NCBI RefSeq assembly: GCF_003260205.1
Contig: NZ_QERF01000001.1
Span: 1-64,000, forward strand
Reading direction: 5' to 3'
Source: Winogradskyella tangerina
GTDB lineage: Bacteria > Bacteroidota > Bacteroidia > Flavobacteriales > Flavobacteriaceae
DNA: 64,000 bases
In this document: piece after piece, positions 27,333-37,642 of the stretch
Layout: every line of letters starts with the position of its first letter
How positions within the stretch are numbered: position 1 is the first letter of the stretch
Notes under the pieces: generated by a model
What the model saw: the letters and a program-made list of their open reading frames with translations, nothing else
What the model was told of the DNA's origin: nothing
The model's database searches: none
Program-made: the position numbers and the translations under genes

Positions 27333-27365
27333 TTTGTCATAATCTCATAAATAATGCTATCTTTG
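27333..27365 (+). promoter_or_regulatory. Putative miaB promoter (TTTG / TATCTTTG)
   Basis: TTTG at 27333-27336 and TATCTTTG at 27358-27365 are 21 bases apart, matching the Bacteroidota consensus TTTG/TAnnTTTG. They lie 57 bases before the chosen miaB start. Confidence 0.65.
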
Positions 27366-27421
27366 CATGCTAATTGAGTTATGTAGAAACTAAGATTTTT
27401 CGCATAAGCGCAATATATGAG

Positions 27422-28870
27422 ATGGAAAAAATAATTGACGAAAATAAGCAAGGTGAAGCTTTAATCATTGAACATAAAGAAGGCAACGAGAAAAAACTTT
27501 TTATTGAAAGTTACGGTTGCCAAATGAATTTCAGCGATAGCGAAATTGTAGCTTCAATCTTATCTAAACAAGGTTATAACACTACTCAAAGTTTGGAAGA
27601 AGCAGATTTGGTATTGGTGAATACATGTTCTATCAGAGATAAAGCCGAACAGACCGTAAGAAAGCGTTTAAAATACTACGACACCATGAAGGATAAGAAT
27701 CCAAACATGAAAGTGGGTGTTTTAGGTTGTATGGCGGAGCGTCTTAAGAAAAAATTCCTTGAAGAAGAAAAAATCGTCGATCTGGTTGTTGGCCCAGATG
27801 CGTATAAAGATCTACCTAACCTCTTAGAAGATGTTGAAGAAGGAAGAGAAGCTATAAATGTGATTCTCTCAAAAGAGGAAACTTATGGTGATATTTCTCC
27901 TGTGAGACTAAACAGTAATGGCGTAACGGCTTTTGTTTCCATCACACGTGGTTGTGATAATATGTGCACGTTTTGCGTGGTTCCTTTTACTAGAGGTAGA
28001 GAACGAAGTAGAGACCCTCAAAGTATTATTGAAGAAGTGAACGACCTATGGAAAAAGGGATACAAGGAGGTCACACTTTTAGGTCAGAATGTTGATAGTT
28101 ACCTTTGGTATGGCGGCGGTTTGAAAAAGGATTTCGACAAAGCGTCAGACTTACAAAAAGCCACAGCAGTTAACTTTGCTAAGTTATTAGAGCTATGCGC
28201 CAAGGCTCAACCAAAAATGCGTTTTAGGTTTTCAACATCTAATCCTCAGGATATGACCTTAGATGTTATAGAAACCATGGGTAAATACGAAAATATCTGC
28301 AACTATATTCACCTTCCTGTTCAAAGTGGAAGCGATCGTATTTTAAAAGTTATGAATCGCTTACATACTAGGGAAGAATATTTTGAGTTAATCGATAACA
28401 TCCGAAGAATTATCCCAGATGTTGGTATTAGCCAAGATATGATTGCTGGTTTTCCTACTGAGACTGAAGAAGATCATCAAGACACATTAAGTCTAATGGA
28501 TTACGTGAAGTACGACTACGGATTTATGTTTGCATATTCTGAACGTCCTGGAACACTGGCTGGCCGTAAAATGGAAGATGATATTCCGGCTGACGTTAAG
28601 AAAAGACGTTTGAATGAAATTCAGGCTTTACAAAGAAGACATAGCTTATACCGCGCCCAACAGCATGTAGGAAAAATTCAAGAAGTTTTGATTGAAAAAA
28701 CATCAAGAAAATCTGATGATCATTGGGCAGGAAGAAACAGTCAAAACATGATGGCTGTTTTTCCAAAAGAGCATTATAAACCAGGCGACTTCGTCAACGT
28801 AAAAATACTCGATTGTACTAGCGCCACTTTAATAGGAGAAGCTGTTGGCTACTCAAAAAATCAATCTTAA
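27422..28870 (+). CDS. miaB: tRNA-2-methylthio-N6-dimethylallyladenosine synthase MiaB
   Basis: A 482-residue radical-SAM methylthiotransferase from ATG at 27422; a TTG 16 codons upstream gives an unlikely extension. The UPF0004 domain holds three Cys ([26 protein letters not shown]). The radical-SAM domain has CDNMCTFC (about residue 180). A TRAM domain ends the protein ([14 protein letters not shown]). It adds the methylthio group to i6A37 of tRNAs reading UNN codons. It is the first gene of a plus-strand series. Confidence 0.96.
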   Translation: MEKIIDENKQGEALIIEHKEGNEKKLFIESYGCQMNFSDSEIVASILSKQGYNTTQSLEEADLVLVNTCSIRDKAEQTVRKRLKYYDTMKDKNPNMKVGVLGCMAERLKKKFLEEEKIVDLVVGPDAYKDLPNLLEDVEEGREAINVILSKEETYGDISPVRLNSNGVTAFVSITRGCDNMCTFCVVPFTRGRERSRDPQSIIEEVNDLWKKGYKEVTLLGQNVDSYLWYGGGLKKDFDKASDLQKATAVNFAKLLELCAKAQPKMRFRFSTSNPQDMTLDVIETMGKYENICNYIHLPVQSGSDRILKVMNRLHTREEYFELIDNIRRIIPDVGISQDMIAGFPTETEEDHQDTLSLMDYVKYDYGFMFAYSERPGTLAGRKMEDDIPADVKKRRLNEIQALQRRHSLYRAQQHVGKIQEVLIEKTSRKSDDHWAGRNSQNMMAVFPKEHYKPGDFVNVKILDCTSATLIGEAVGYSKNQS

Positions 28871-28880
28871 ATAAATTTAA

Positions 28881-29840
28881 ATGAAAAAATTAGTTTTTAT
28901 TCTTTTCACCTTAGCCTTAATCACTTCATGTGAAAACGAACCAATAGATCCAGGATTAATCGGTCAGATTGATGATACCGGTGGTGATGATGATGGTGGT
29001 GATGACGGTGGAGATGATGGAAGTGACAGTAGTGATCTTACTATGGAGGTCTATGAGTTAGACACTGATATTAGTTTGAGCTTTTTCGGATTTCCAATTA
29101 GAACTATTACCAATTCAGATATAAATATTTCTGATAATAAGATTCAATCTAGTGATGTTTTAATTGAGGTCGAAGGCGCTCCTGCTGAAACAGAAACACA
29201 AGTCTACACAAGAAATACTGAAGGCCAAATTACAAGTAATATTTCTGTAAATTCAGGTGGTGTAACTACCAACGAATATATTATTACCTATTCTGAAGGA
29301 CGTATTTCTCAAATAACCTATGATTATTTTGAAGACGACTTCGACGACTATGTTTATAACTTCACCTACGAAGGGAATGTCATTACAAGAACAGAAGAAG
29401 GATCAACTATTACTACGGAATTTACCCTTGATGGTTTTGACAGAATCATTAAGAAAGAATCATTTGATGGTACGTTCTCAATTCAGTCTGAAGACATCAC
29501 TTATAATGGTGCAGGTAATATAAATAGTAGCATTGGCTCTGGTGAAATAGATACTAACAACACCTATAATTTTGATGATAATCCTAACCCTCTTCAAGTT
29601 GTTTATGGCGATAATTACCTGTTAAACTTCTTAGCAGATGATTATTCTGATGAAGTTGGACCTATCATTGCTCAATTTCATTCAACTAACAACTGGAATG
29701 GCGCAACCTTCAACGGAGATTCATTTACTTTCGATCTTCAATATAATTCTGTTGGAAGAATTATTAGTAGAGATATAGATTACGATTTCGGAGCCGAACT
29801 AATGGTAAGTATTGATGAGCGCTTTAATTACCAGAATTAA
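28881..29840 (+). CDS. Lipoprotein with YD-repeat-like strands (paralogue 1)
   Basis: A 319-residue lipoprotein (lipobox LITSC, Cys at about 17). Residues 30-55 are a Gly/Asp-rich linker (DDTGGDDDGGDDGGDD). The rest consists of short beta segments of the form YxFTYEGNxITR and FDRIIKKESFD, resembling degenerate YD-type repeats. It is paralogous in style to the next gene, sharing the SCENE start and the strand pattern. It begins 11 bases after miaB. The function is unknown; surface exposure is plausible from the acidic linker. Confidence 0.75.
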   Translation: MKKLVFILFTLALITSCENEPIDPGLIGQIDDTGGDDDGGDDGGDDGSDSSDLTMEVYELDTDISLSFFGFPIRTITNSDINISDNKIQSSDVLIEVEGAPAETETQVYTRNTEGQITSNISVNSGGVTTNEYIITYSEGRISQITYDYFEDDFDDYVYNFTYEGNVITRTEEGSTITTEFTLDGFDRIIKKESFDGTFSIQSEDITYNGAGNINSSIGSGEIDTNNTYNFDDNPNPLQVVYGDNYLLNFLADDYSDEVGPIIAQFHSTNNWNGATFNGDSFTFDLQYNSVGRIISRDIDYDFGAELMVSIDERFNYQN

Positions 29841-29852
29841 ATTCAAAATTTT

Positions 29853-30851
29853 ATGCAGCTATTTTTTAAATCCATAAAATCTCTTTTCTTTCTTATCACC
29901 CTTGGATTGCTAATCTTTTCATGTGAAAACGAATCCATTCAAGGCGAGCAACAACAGGAAGATCCAACAGATCCTTTTGAACCACCTCCAGTGCAGCTTA
30001 TTCTGAACGAATTAAAAACCACAGAGCTCAATGACTTCCAGCGTGAGTTTATCAATTATTTTGATCCAACGGGTAGACACACGTCATCAGATGCCAATTT
30101 CACTCAACAAAACACAATATTTACTTCTATTGAAGAAATTGCATATAACAGTAATGGTTTGAGGACATCCTATAATAAAAACAATAACGGTTTTGAAACC
30201 AATGCTGTTAATTTCGCCTATCAAGATAATGTGCTAACTCAGGTCACCGATGTGGTTTCTGGTCCAGGTAATACCTACACTCTAGACTATAGCAACAACC
30301 AAATTATTGTGAATGTTAGTGGAAATTTTGAAGGAAGATTTGTCTATGTGTTCGCAGATAATACCTTTCAACAACTCATAAGTTCCGAATCAACGATTCC
30401 TTACGTAAATGCATCGTCGAATCCGAATTATAGATTTGAATATCAATACGATTCTGAATTGAATATCTCTCAAATTACCAGACTCGAGTATAATGATACT
30501 ACAGAGATGTTAGAGGTAGATTATACCGAGGTATATACCTATGATGATAAATTTAATCCACTAAGAGTATTGTTTGAAACTAATCCGCTTATAGTGCTCG
30601 ATCCCGACGTAGTTAGGCCTTTAGTTTACGGAATTTCAAGCCATAGCAGATTTTACAACAACAGAAACATACTCACAATAACAAGAAACTATTCAAACTC
30701 AACAGAGCAACGATTAACAACATTTACATACACCTATAACGAATTTGACTTTCCTACGAGTTCAAGTGAGATCAATACCACGATCGACACCAGTACAAAT
30801 GAGGAAACCGAAGGCCTAATGAGAGATAGAGAATATACCTATTATGACTAA
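29853..30851 (+). CDS. Lipoprotein with YD-repeat-like strands (paralogue 2)
   Basis: A 332-residue lipoprotein (lipobox LIFSC, Cys at about 24) with SCENESIQ after the Cys and a Pro/Asp/Glu linker. The body again shows strands such as VNFAYQDNVLTQV, FEYQYDSELNISQ and TFTYTYNEFDF. It lies 13 bases after its paralogue and 7 bases before the sigma-54 activator gene, so the four genes from miaB on may be one transcript. The function is unknown. Confidence 0.75.
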   Translation: MQLFFKSIKSLFFLITLGLLIFSCENESIQGEQQQEDPTDPFEPPPVQLILNELKTTELNDFQREFINYFDPTGRHTSSDANFTQQNTIFTSIEEIAYNSNGLRTSYNKNNNGFETNAVNFAYQDNVLTQVTDVVSGPGNTYTLDYSNNQIIVNVSGNFEGRFVYVFADNTFQQLISSESTIPYVNASSNPNYRFEYQYDSELNISQITRLEYNDTTEMLEVDYTEVYTYDDKFNPLRVLFETNPLIVLDPDVVRPLVYGISSHSRFYNNRNILTITRNYSNSTEQRLTTFTYTYNEFDFPTSSSEINTTIDTSTNEETEGLMRDREYTYYD

Positions 30852-30857
30852 TAATAA

Positions 30858-32129
30858 ATGGAATCAGTTCAAGCCATAAAACAACGTTTTGGTATCATTG
30901 GTAATGACCCTAAGCTCAATCGCGCTATAGAAAAAGCGATTCAGGTTGCAGCTACAGATATCTCTGTGCTCGTTACTGGTGAAAGTGGTGTTGGTAAGGA
31001 GAGTATTCCTAAAATTATTCATCAATTGTCGCACAGAAAGCATGGTAAGTATATTGCTGTAAACTGTGGCGCAATTCCTGAAGGTACCATAGATAGTGAA
31101 TTATTCGGACACGAAAAAGGAGCATTTACGGGCGCAACCCAAACACGATCAGGTTACTTTGAAGTAGCCGATGGCGGAACCATATTTTTAGATGAAGTTG
31201 GTGAATTACCATTAACCACTCAAGTAAGATTGCTACGAGTCCTAGAGAATGGTGAGTTTATAAAAGTAGGATCTAGTAAAGTTCAGAAAACGGACGTACG
31301 AATTGTAGCGGCAACCAACGTAAATATGTTCGAGGCTATTAAGCGCGAAAAGTTTAGAGAAGATCTTTATTATCGCCTTAGTACTATAGAAATCAATCTG
31401 CCAGCATTGCGCGATCGTAAAGAAGATATTCATTTATTATTCAGAAAGTTTGCGAGCGACTTTGCTCTAAAATATAAAATGCCAACGATTAAGTTAACTG
31501 ATGATGCTGTTGCCCTTCTTTTAAAGTATCGCTGGAATGGTAATATTCGTCAGTTGCGAAATGTAGCAGAACAAGTTTCTGTATTAGAACATAACCGAAC
31601 TATTAATGCTTCGACCCTTCAGTCCTACCTTCCTAATACCGGAACTAATTTACCTGCTGTTGTAAGTAGCACTAAAAATGAAAGTGATTTTAGTAGTGAG
31701 CGAGAGATTCTTTACAAGGTTCTTTTCGATATGAAAAGTGACCTCAATGATCTCAAAAAACTTACTATGGAATTAATGAAGAAAGGAAGTGTATCTGAAG
31801 TTCAAAAGGAACATGAGCACCTTATTCAAAAGATATATGGTGAGGATACGGATGAAGAATACGAAACAGCATCTACTGTTGAAGACCTTGAGGTACTATC
31901 TATACCAGAGCATACGGAATCTAATGAATCTAGCGACATAGAGGTTGAGGACAAATATCATTTTGCTGAAGAGATCGAAGAAGAAGAAACTTTATCTTTA
32001 CAAGACAAAGAACTCGAATTGATCAAAAAATCGTTAGAGCGTCACAAAGGCAAACGAAAATTGGCAGCTGCCGAGTTAGGCATTAGTGAACGAACGCTAT
32101 ACAGAAAAATTAAGCAATACGATCTTTAA
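30858..32129 (+). CDS. Sigma-54-dependent transcriptional activator without sensor domain
   Basis: A 423-residue AAA+ enhancer-binding protein. The AAA+ domain starts almost at the N-terminus: Walker A GESGVGKE, the sigma-54 contact loop GAFTGA, and Walker B GGTIFLDEVGEL. A long linker (about 255-375) is acidic. The C-terminus is a Fis-type helix-turn-helix (KRKLAAAELGISERTLYRKIKQ). There is no receiver, GAF or PAS domain. In the family such stand-alone activators are usually controlled by level or partner proteins. Its targets cannot be read here. Confidence 0.92.
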   Translation: MESVQAIKQRFGIIGNDPKLNRAIEKAIQVAATDISVLVTGESGVGKESIPKIIHQLSHRKHGKYIAVNCGAIPEGTIDSELFGHEKGAFTGATQTRSGYFEVADGGTIFLDEVGELPLTTQVRLLRVLENGEFIKVGSSKVQKTDVRIVAATNVNMFEAIKREKFREDLYYRLSTIEINLPALRDRKEDIHLLFRKFASDFALKYKMPTIKLTDDAVALLLKYRWNGNIRQLRNVAEQVSVLEHNRTINASTLQSYLPNTGTNLPAVVSSTKNESDFSSEREILYKVLFDMKSDLNDLKKLTMELMKKGSVSEVQKEHEHLIQKIYGEDTDEEYETASTVEDLEVLSIPEHTESNESSDIEVEDKYHFAEEIEEEETLSLQDKELELIKKSLERHKGKRKLAAAELGISERTLYRKIKQYDL

Positions 32130-32221
32130 GAGAAGTTTATGATATCTTCTAAAAGAATTCATACTTTTCAGAGTTCTAATTAAGGAGCTTTATAAAACCG
32201 ACTTAATATTAAAATTTTCAA

Positions 32222-32419
32222 ATGAAAGCTGTAGAAATATTTATGATCAGAAAATCGTTCAGACCAAACAGTTCTGAGGCTATCCGACAAGAAGCAGAAG
32301 AGCTTATTAACGATAAACATTATAAAGGCTATAGACTCATAAATGTTGATTTTGATGTGGCAGACAACGCAGGTTATATCTATGCTTTTATCACAATGAA
32401 ACGACCTAATACCTACTAG
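32222..32419 (+). CDS. Small conserved-looking protein upstream of lptE
   Basis: A 65-residue soluble protein without signal peptide (MKAVEIFMIRKSFRPNSSEA start). Its strand-helix-strand pattern ends in IYAFITMKRP, reminiscent of DUF4177-like small domains. It ends directly before the lptE start codon (stop TAG followed at once by ATG), so it is translated in tandem with lptE. The function is unknown. Confidence 0.6.
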   Translation: MKAVEIFMIRKSFRPNSSEAIRQEAEELINDKHYKGYRLINVDFDVADNAGYIYAFITMKRPNTY

Positions 32420-32923
32420 ATGAGATCTAGATTTTATATCATACTATTTAGCTTAGGAATTTTACTCAGCAGTTGTAAAGTAAATTATTCCTTCACAGGC
32501 TTGACCGAAACTCCTGAAACCTTTCAGGTGAATTTCTTTCAAAATAATGCGGATTTAGTAGAACCTGGGCTAGATATTCAATTCACAAATGCCCTTCAAG
32601 ATCTAATTCAAAATCAATCGAGCGCTCAATTAGTAAACACTGGCGGCGAAGTGATCTATGAAGGTGAGATCACTGAATACCGAATTGCACCAATGACCGC
32701 CACATCAGATAATAGAGCGGCTCAAAACAGACTCACAATTACAGTTAATGTAAGATACATAAACACCAAAGACGAAGAAAAGGATTTTGAACAACGCTTT
32801 TCTTTCTTCTTTGATTATGGCGCAAATGAGCAATTACTAGGTAGTCTAAGAGAAGAAGCACACGAGGTCATCTTTGAGCGACTTACACAAGATATTATTA
32901 ATGCATCTTTGGCAGATTGGTAG
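32420..32923 (+). CDS. lptE: LPS-assembly lipoprotein LptE
   Basis: A 167-residue lipoprotein (lipobox LLSSC, Cys at about 19, then KVNYSFTG). The domain begins with the SFTG segment and has the strand INVRYINTKDEEKDFEQ-type core and the C-terminal helix EVIFERLTQDIINASLADW, matching Bacteroidota LptE. LptE plugs the outer-membrane LPS translocon LptD. The following TPR gene begins 3 bases after its stop. Confidence 0.85.
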   Translation: MRSRFYIILFSLGILLSSCKVNYSFTGLTETPETFQVNFFQNNADLVEPGLDIQFTNALQDLIQNQSSAQLVNTGGEVIYEGEITEYRIAPMTATSDNRAAQNRLTITVNVRYINTKDEEKDFEQRFSFFFDYGANEQLLGSLREEAHEVIFERLTQDIINASLADW

Positions 32924-32926
32924 GCT

Positions 32927-33847
32927 ATGAATGTTCAAGAACTCACATATCTGCTGCAACATCCAGAGGCTATCACAAGTGCTCAGACTGAGCAACTCGA
33001 TCAAAAAATTAAGGAGTTTCCGTATTTTCAACCTTTACGTGCTTTATATCTGAAAGGTTTAAAACAAAAAGACAGTTACAAGTATAATAACACGCTTAAA
33101 GTAACTGCAGCACATACAGCAGATCGCAGTGTTCTCTTTGATTACATTACTTCTGAAGTCTTTAATCAGAATAAGATCTCAGAGCAGATCAAGCAAAATT
33201 CAGAATATATAAAATCCATAGAGGTCAGTGAAGCAGATGACATTTCTGTGAACAAAAGCGTAACGATTGATGATGCCCTTAAAGAGCACATTAAAGCCAC
33301 TGAAGGTGTGTTAGACCCTAATTTGTTTGAAGCCAAAGTTGAACCCATATCAACAGTGGAGCCCCCAAAGATTGAAGATTCTATTATTTCAGTTGACGTT
33401 GAAAATATTACTCCCGAAAAACAACTCAATATCGGGAAGCCATTAGAGTTCGATAAGAATGAAATTCATTCATTCACGGAATGGTTGAAAATAACAAGTT
33501 TCAAACCTATTGTAAGAGATGAAGAAACAGAGGAGACTACTGAATCTGAAGCCAAGGTAACTCAGCCATTGCAAAGTAAATTGGATATTATCGACAAGTT
33601 CATTACCGAAAACCCAAAGATAAAACCAGTTGCAGGCCATGCTCCCAAGCCTGAATTAGTGAATAATGATGACGACGTTTCTGAAAGTCTCATGACAGAA
33701 ACACTGGCACGTATATATTTAGAGCAAAAAAACTACGATAAAGCTATTCAATCTTATAAGATTTTAAGTTTGAAATATCCAGAAAAAAGTAGTTTCTTTG
33801 CAGACCAAATAAAATTGGTCGAAGAATTAAAAGATCATAACACATAA
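32927..33847 (+). CDS. Hypothetical protein with C-terminal TPR
   Basis: A 306-residue cytoplasmic protein. The first 70 residues (NVQELTYLLQHPEAI...YFQPLRALYLKGL) form a helical domain common to Flavobacteriaceae orthologues at this locus. The middle is a long acidic, disordered stretch. Residues about 255-300 carry one tetratricopeptide repeat (LARIYLEQKNYDKAIQSYKIL). It is co-oriented and tightly spaced with lptE and secG. The function is unknown; a scaffold role is only suggested by the TPR. Confidence 0.75.
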   Translation: MNVQELTYLLQHPEAITSAQTEQLDQKIKEFPYFQPLRALYLKGLKQKDSYKYNNTLKVTAAHTADRSVLFDYITSEVFNQNKISEQIKQNSEYIKSIEVSEADDISVNKSVTIDDALKEHIKATEGVLDPNLFEAKVEPISTVEPPKIEDSIISVDVENITPEKQLNIGKPLEFDKNEIHSFTEWLKITSFKPIVRDEETEETTESEAKVTQPLQSKLDIIDKFITENPKIKPVAGHAPKPELVNNDDDVSESLMTETLARIYLEQKNYDKAIQSYKILSLKYPEKSSFFADQIKLVEELKDHNT

Positions 33848-33851
33848 TAAA

Positions 33852-34199
33852 ATGAGTGCATTTAGTATATTTTTAATCTTAATTGTTGTTGTAGCGTTCT
33901 TATTAGTTGCAGTAATTATGGTACAAAACCCAAAAGGTGGTGGATTATCATCATCTTTCGGTGGTGGAGGCACACAACAATTAGGTGGTGTAAAAAAGAC
34001 AGGAGATTTTTTAGATAAGAGTACTTGGTTTTTAGCCACTGCGCTTATTGTTCTCATCTTAACATCTAACCTAACCTTAGATTCAGGAAACAGTGCTGGT
34101 TCAACAGCGTTAGATGAAAATGAAACCACAGAAACACCGGTAACAACACCTCCAGTTTCTGATGACACCACAAACCTTGACGATTCAGCAGGAAACTAA
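33852..34199 (+). CDS. secG: Preprotein translocase subunit SecG
   Basis: A 115-residue membrane protein with two membrane segments (FSIFLILIVVVAFLLVAVIMV and STWFLATALIVLILTSNL). Between them is the SecG signature: QNPKGGGLSSSFGG and a Gly/Gln run. The tail is acidic and Thr-rich. SecG is the accessory subunit of SecYEG. It is followed by a strong terminator, so it closes the plus-strand series begun at miaB or at lptE. Confidence 0.95.
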   Translation: MSAFSIFLILIVVVAFLLVAVIMVQNPKGGGLSSSFGGGGTQQLGGVKKTGDFLDKSTWFLATALIVLILTSNLTLDSGNSAGSTALDENETTETPVTTPPVSDDTTNLDDSAGN

Positions 34200-34219
34200 T
34201 TGAATTCAAGATAATGTAT

Positions 34220-34249
34220 AAAGCCAGTTTTTTCAACTGGCTTTTTTTA
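34220..34249 (+). terminator. Terminator after secG
   Basis: A 10-bp stem (AAAGCCAGTT with AACTGGCTTT) with a 5-base loop is followed by a T-run. It lies 21 bases past the secG stop. Confidence 0.85.
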
Positions 34250-34280
34250 TTTCCTATGCAGACCAAACAATATCTGCAAG

Positions 34281-34312
34281 TTTGTCAGTCATTAGTACTT
34301 GGCATAATTTTC
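34281..34312 (+). promoter_or_regulatory. Putative groESL promoter (TTTG / TAATTTTC)
   Basis: TTTG at 34281-34284 and TAATTTTC at 34305-34312 are 20 bases apart. The -7 box has one mismatch to TAnnTTTG. No CIRCE inverted repeat (TTAGCACTC type) was seen upstream of groES. Confidence 0.5.
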
Positions 34313-34364
34313 GAATAACGCTAAAGCGTTAAAACAATAATTAATCATTAAAATTTTAAATAGA

Positions 34365-34640
34365 ATGAGCTTAAACATTAAACCTTTAGCAGATCGCGTT
34401 CTTGTTGAACCGATGGAAGCTGAAACAACCACAGCTTCGGGTATTATTATTCCGGATAATGCAAAAGAAAAACCGCAAAAGGGAATTGTTGTTGCAGTTG
34501 GCAACGGAAAAAAAGACGAACCTTTAACCGTTAAAGTTGGTGATACCGTATTATACGGAAAGTATGGTGGCACCGAATTAAAACTTGAAGGAAAAGACTA
34601 TTTGATGATGCGCGAAAGTGACATCTTAGCGATTGTTTAA
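34365..34640 (+). CDS. groES: Co-chaperonin GroES
   Basis: A 91-residue lid protein of the chaperonin. It has the usual landmarks: N-terminal [15 protein letters not shown], the mobile loop [38 protein letters not shown] core and the end ESDILAIV. It is followed by groEL after 132 bases that hold a short palindromic repeat. Confidence 0.97.
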   Translation: MSLNIKPLADRVLVEPMEAETTTASGIIIPDNAKEKPQKGIVVAVGNGKKDEPLTVKVGDTVLYGKYGGTELKLEGKDYLMMRESDILAIV

Positions 34641-34736
34641 TTATTTCAGTCGTATTCGTAACTCCCGATTCTATTTTAGAATAAATAAACTCGGAACTAA
34701 AGCGAATCTCACTTAACAAAAACTAACATTAACTAG

Positions 34737-36404
<1,668 letters not shown>

Positions 36405-36428
36405 TTCATAGCTGCTACAATAACTATT

Positions 36429-36460
36429 AAGCCTCTGACACGCGTCGGGGGCTTTTTTTT
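36429..36460 (+). terminator. Terminator after groEL
   Basis: An 11-bp stem with two G-T pairs (AAGCCTCTGAC with the GTCGGGGGCTT side) around ACGC is followed by a run of Ts. It lies 24 bases past the groEL stop. Confidence 0.8.
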
Positions 36461-36507
36461 GTTCAACAATTATTATAACTTAGAGCAAACCAACACTTTA
36501 TCATTTC

Positions 36508-37146
36508 GTGAAAAAGAGATTTACATATGCCTTAGGTGAAATTCTTATTGTTATTATTGGAATTTCATTGGCCTTCAGTTTGAACAAATGCTCAGAAGAC
36601 CATAAAAACGAAGCTCAAAAGCAACAATATATTAATAGTTTAGAACAAGATATTCTAGCCGATAAAACACAACTCGAAAACAACCTCCAACAGATTGTTC
36701 AAAAGGTAGAAATGAGTTCTGCAATTCTCCCAGTTCTTGGATCGAACGACCCGCAAAAATCGACTAAACTAAGGGGAATTTACAATATTGCACAACTTAC
36801 CATTTTCACACCTAAAGATTTTACTTATCAGGCTTTGGTAAATTCTGGTGATCTTAAACTTATTGATGACCTAGAACTAAAAAAGGCCATCGAAAAACAC
36901 TATGCTAATTACAAATCCATCACTGACGCTTATAAACGCCAAGAAGCCATCAATAAGGACTATTTAGGCAACTATTTTATCTACAACACGGATTACGATC
37001 TCATGCAAGAAGGAAAGTCGCCTTTCAAAGATGAAAAGCTATTAAAGAATATGATGCAAGCCGTTCGTGGTTCCTTTATTATTAAAAAAACAGCTACTGA
37101 GAATGGTATAAAAAGCTGTGATAGTATCTTGAAGATTTTGAAATAA
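36508..37146 (+). CDS. DUF6090-type membrane-anchored protein
   Basis: A 212-residue protein with GTG start (no suitable ATG nearby). One N-terminal membrane helix carries the family motif (RFTYALGEILIVIIGISLAFSLNKC). A helical extracytoplasmic part follows with QKQQYINSLEQDI and a heptad-like region (about 45-90). The layout matches the DUF6090 proteins abundant in Flavobacteriaceae, of unknown role. It ends at a bidirectional terminator shared with the convergent HMA-domain gene. Confidence 0.75.
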   Translation: MKKRFTYALGEILIVIIGISLAFSLNKCSEDHKNEAQKQQYINSLEQDILADKTQLENNLQQIVQKVEMSSAILPVLGSNDPQKSTKLRGIYNIAQLTIFTPKDFTYQALVNSGDLKLIDDLELKKAIEKHYANYKSITDAYKRQEAINKDYLGNYFIYNTDYDLMQEGKSPFKDEKLLKNMMQAVRGSFIIKKTATENGIKSCDSILKILK

Positions 37147-37148
37147 AA

Positions 37149-37178
37149 AAAAGCCTGAACATTCGTTCAGGCTTTTTT
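37149..37178. terminator. Bidirectional terminator
   Basis: AAAAGCCTGAAC and GTTCAGGCTTTT pair around ATTC, with A and T runs on both sides. It serves the convergent genes ending at 37146 and 37192. Confidence 0.85.
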
Positions 37179-37191
37179 AGAACTTCTATTT

Positions 37192-37542
37192 TCAATGGTG
37201 AGCTTTCACCACTTCCTCATCACGATATTTACAACATGCGTCAATTTTACCATAGGCTTCATCACTTGCCTTTACATACTTAGTGTCGTGACCTACTTCA
37301 GCTAACTTTTTAGCAATGGTTTTCAAATCTGTTTTTCGCTCATCGTAGATGAGTTTTAATTCGTGAGTTTCAATACTCCAAACGGCAGATTTTACACCTT
37401 TAGTTCTAATAGCCGCTTTTTCAATGCGTGCTTTACACATACCACAAACGCCATCAACTTCCATGGTAGCCTTTGCATTTTTGTTTTGAGCAATACTTAC
37501 TGATGTTACGAGTACTGCTAGTATTGTTAATAGTTGTTTCAT
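37192..37542 (-). CDS. Secreted heavy-metal-associated (HMA) domain protein
   Basis: A 116-residue exported protein with signal peptide (MKQLLTILAVLVTSVSIAQ) and one HMA domain. The metal-binding motif is VDGVCGMCKARIEKAA (CxxC near residue 33-36). A second Cys pair near the end (DACCKYRDEEVVKAHH) with two His could add a site. Copper chaperone or sensor function is typical for the domain. It lies downstream of the TonB-dependent receptor on the same strand, separated by a palindromic repeat. Confidence 0.85.
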   Translation of the reverse strand: MKQLLTILAVLVTSVSIAQNKNAKATMEVDGVCGMCKARIEKAAIRTKGVKSAVWSIETHELKLIYDERKTDLKTIAKKLAEVGHDTKYVKASDEAYGKIDACCKYRDEEVVKAHH

Positions 37543-37560
37543 TTTAATTTATTTTAGATC

Positions 37561-37640
37561 GTCAGGTCGGGTGATTTCAATTAAAATTCAGATATGATTT
37601 CGACTGCGCTCAATCTAACATCTGAATCACTCGACATGAC
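37561..37640. repeat. Dispersed-type palindromic repeat
   Basis: Arms GTCAGGTCGGGTGATT (37561-37576) and AATCACTCGACATGAC (37625-37640) pair at 14 of 16 positions. An inner pair ATTCAGAT/ATCTGAAT (37586-37593, 37620-37627) is perfect. The core CGACTGCGCTCAATC is, from memory, common in intergenic repeats of Bacteroidota. It fills the gap between the receptor and HMA genes. Confidence 0.55.
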
Positions 37641-37642
37641 GG

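Noticed and set aside
34250..34364. A CIRCE heat-shock operator upstream of groES
   Set aside because: No TTAGCACTC/GAGTGCTAA pair is present in this stretch.
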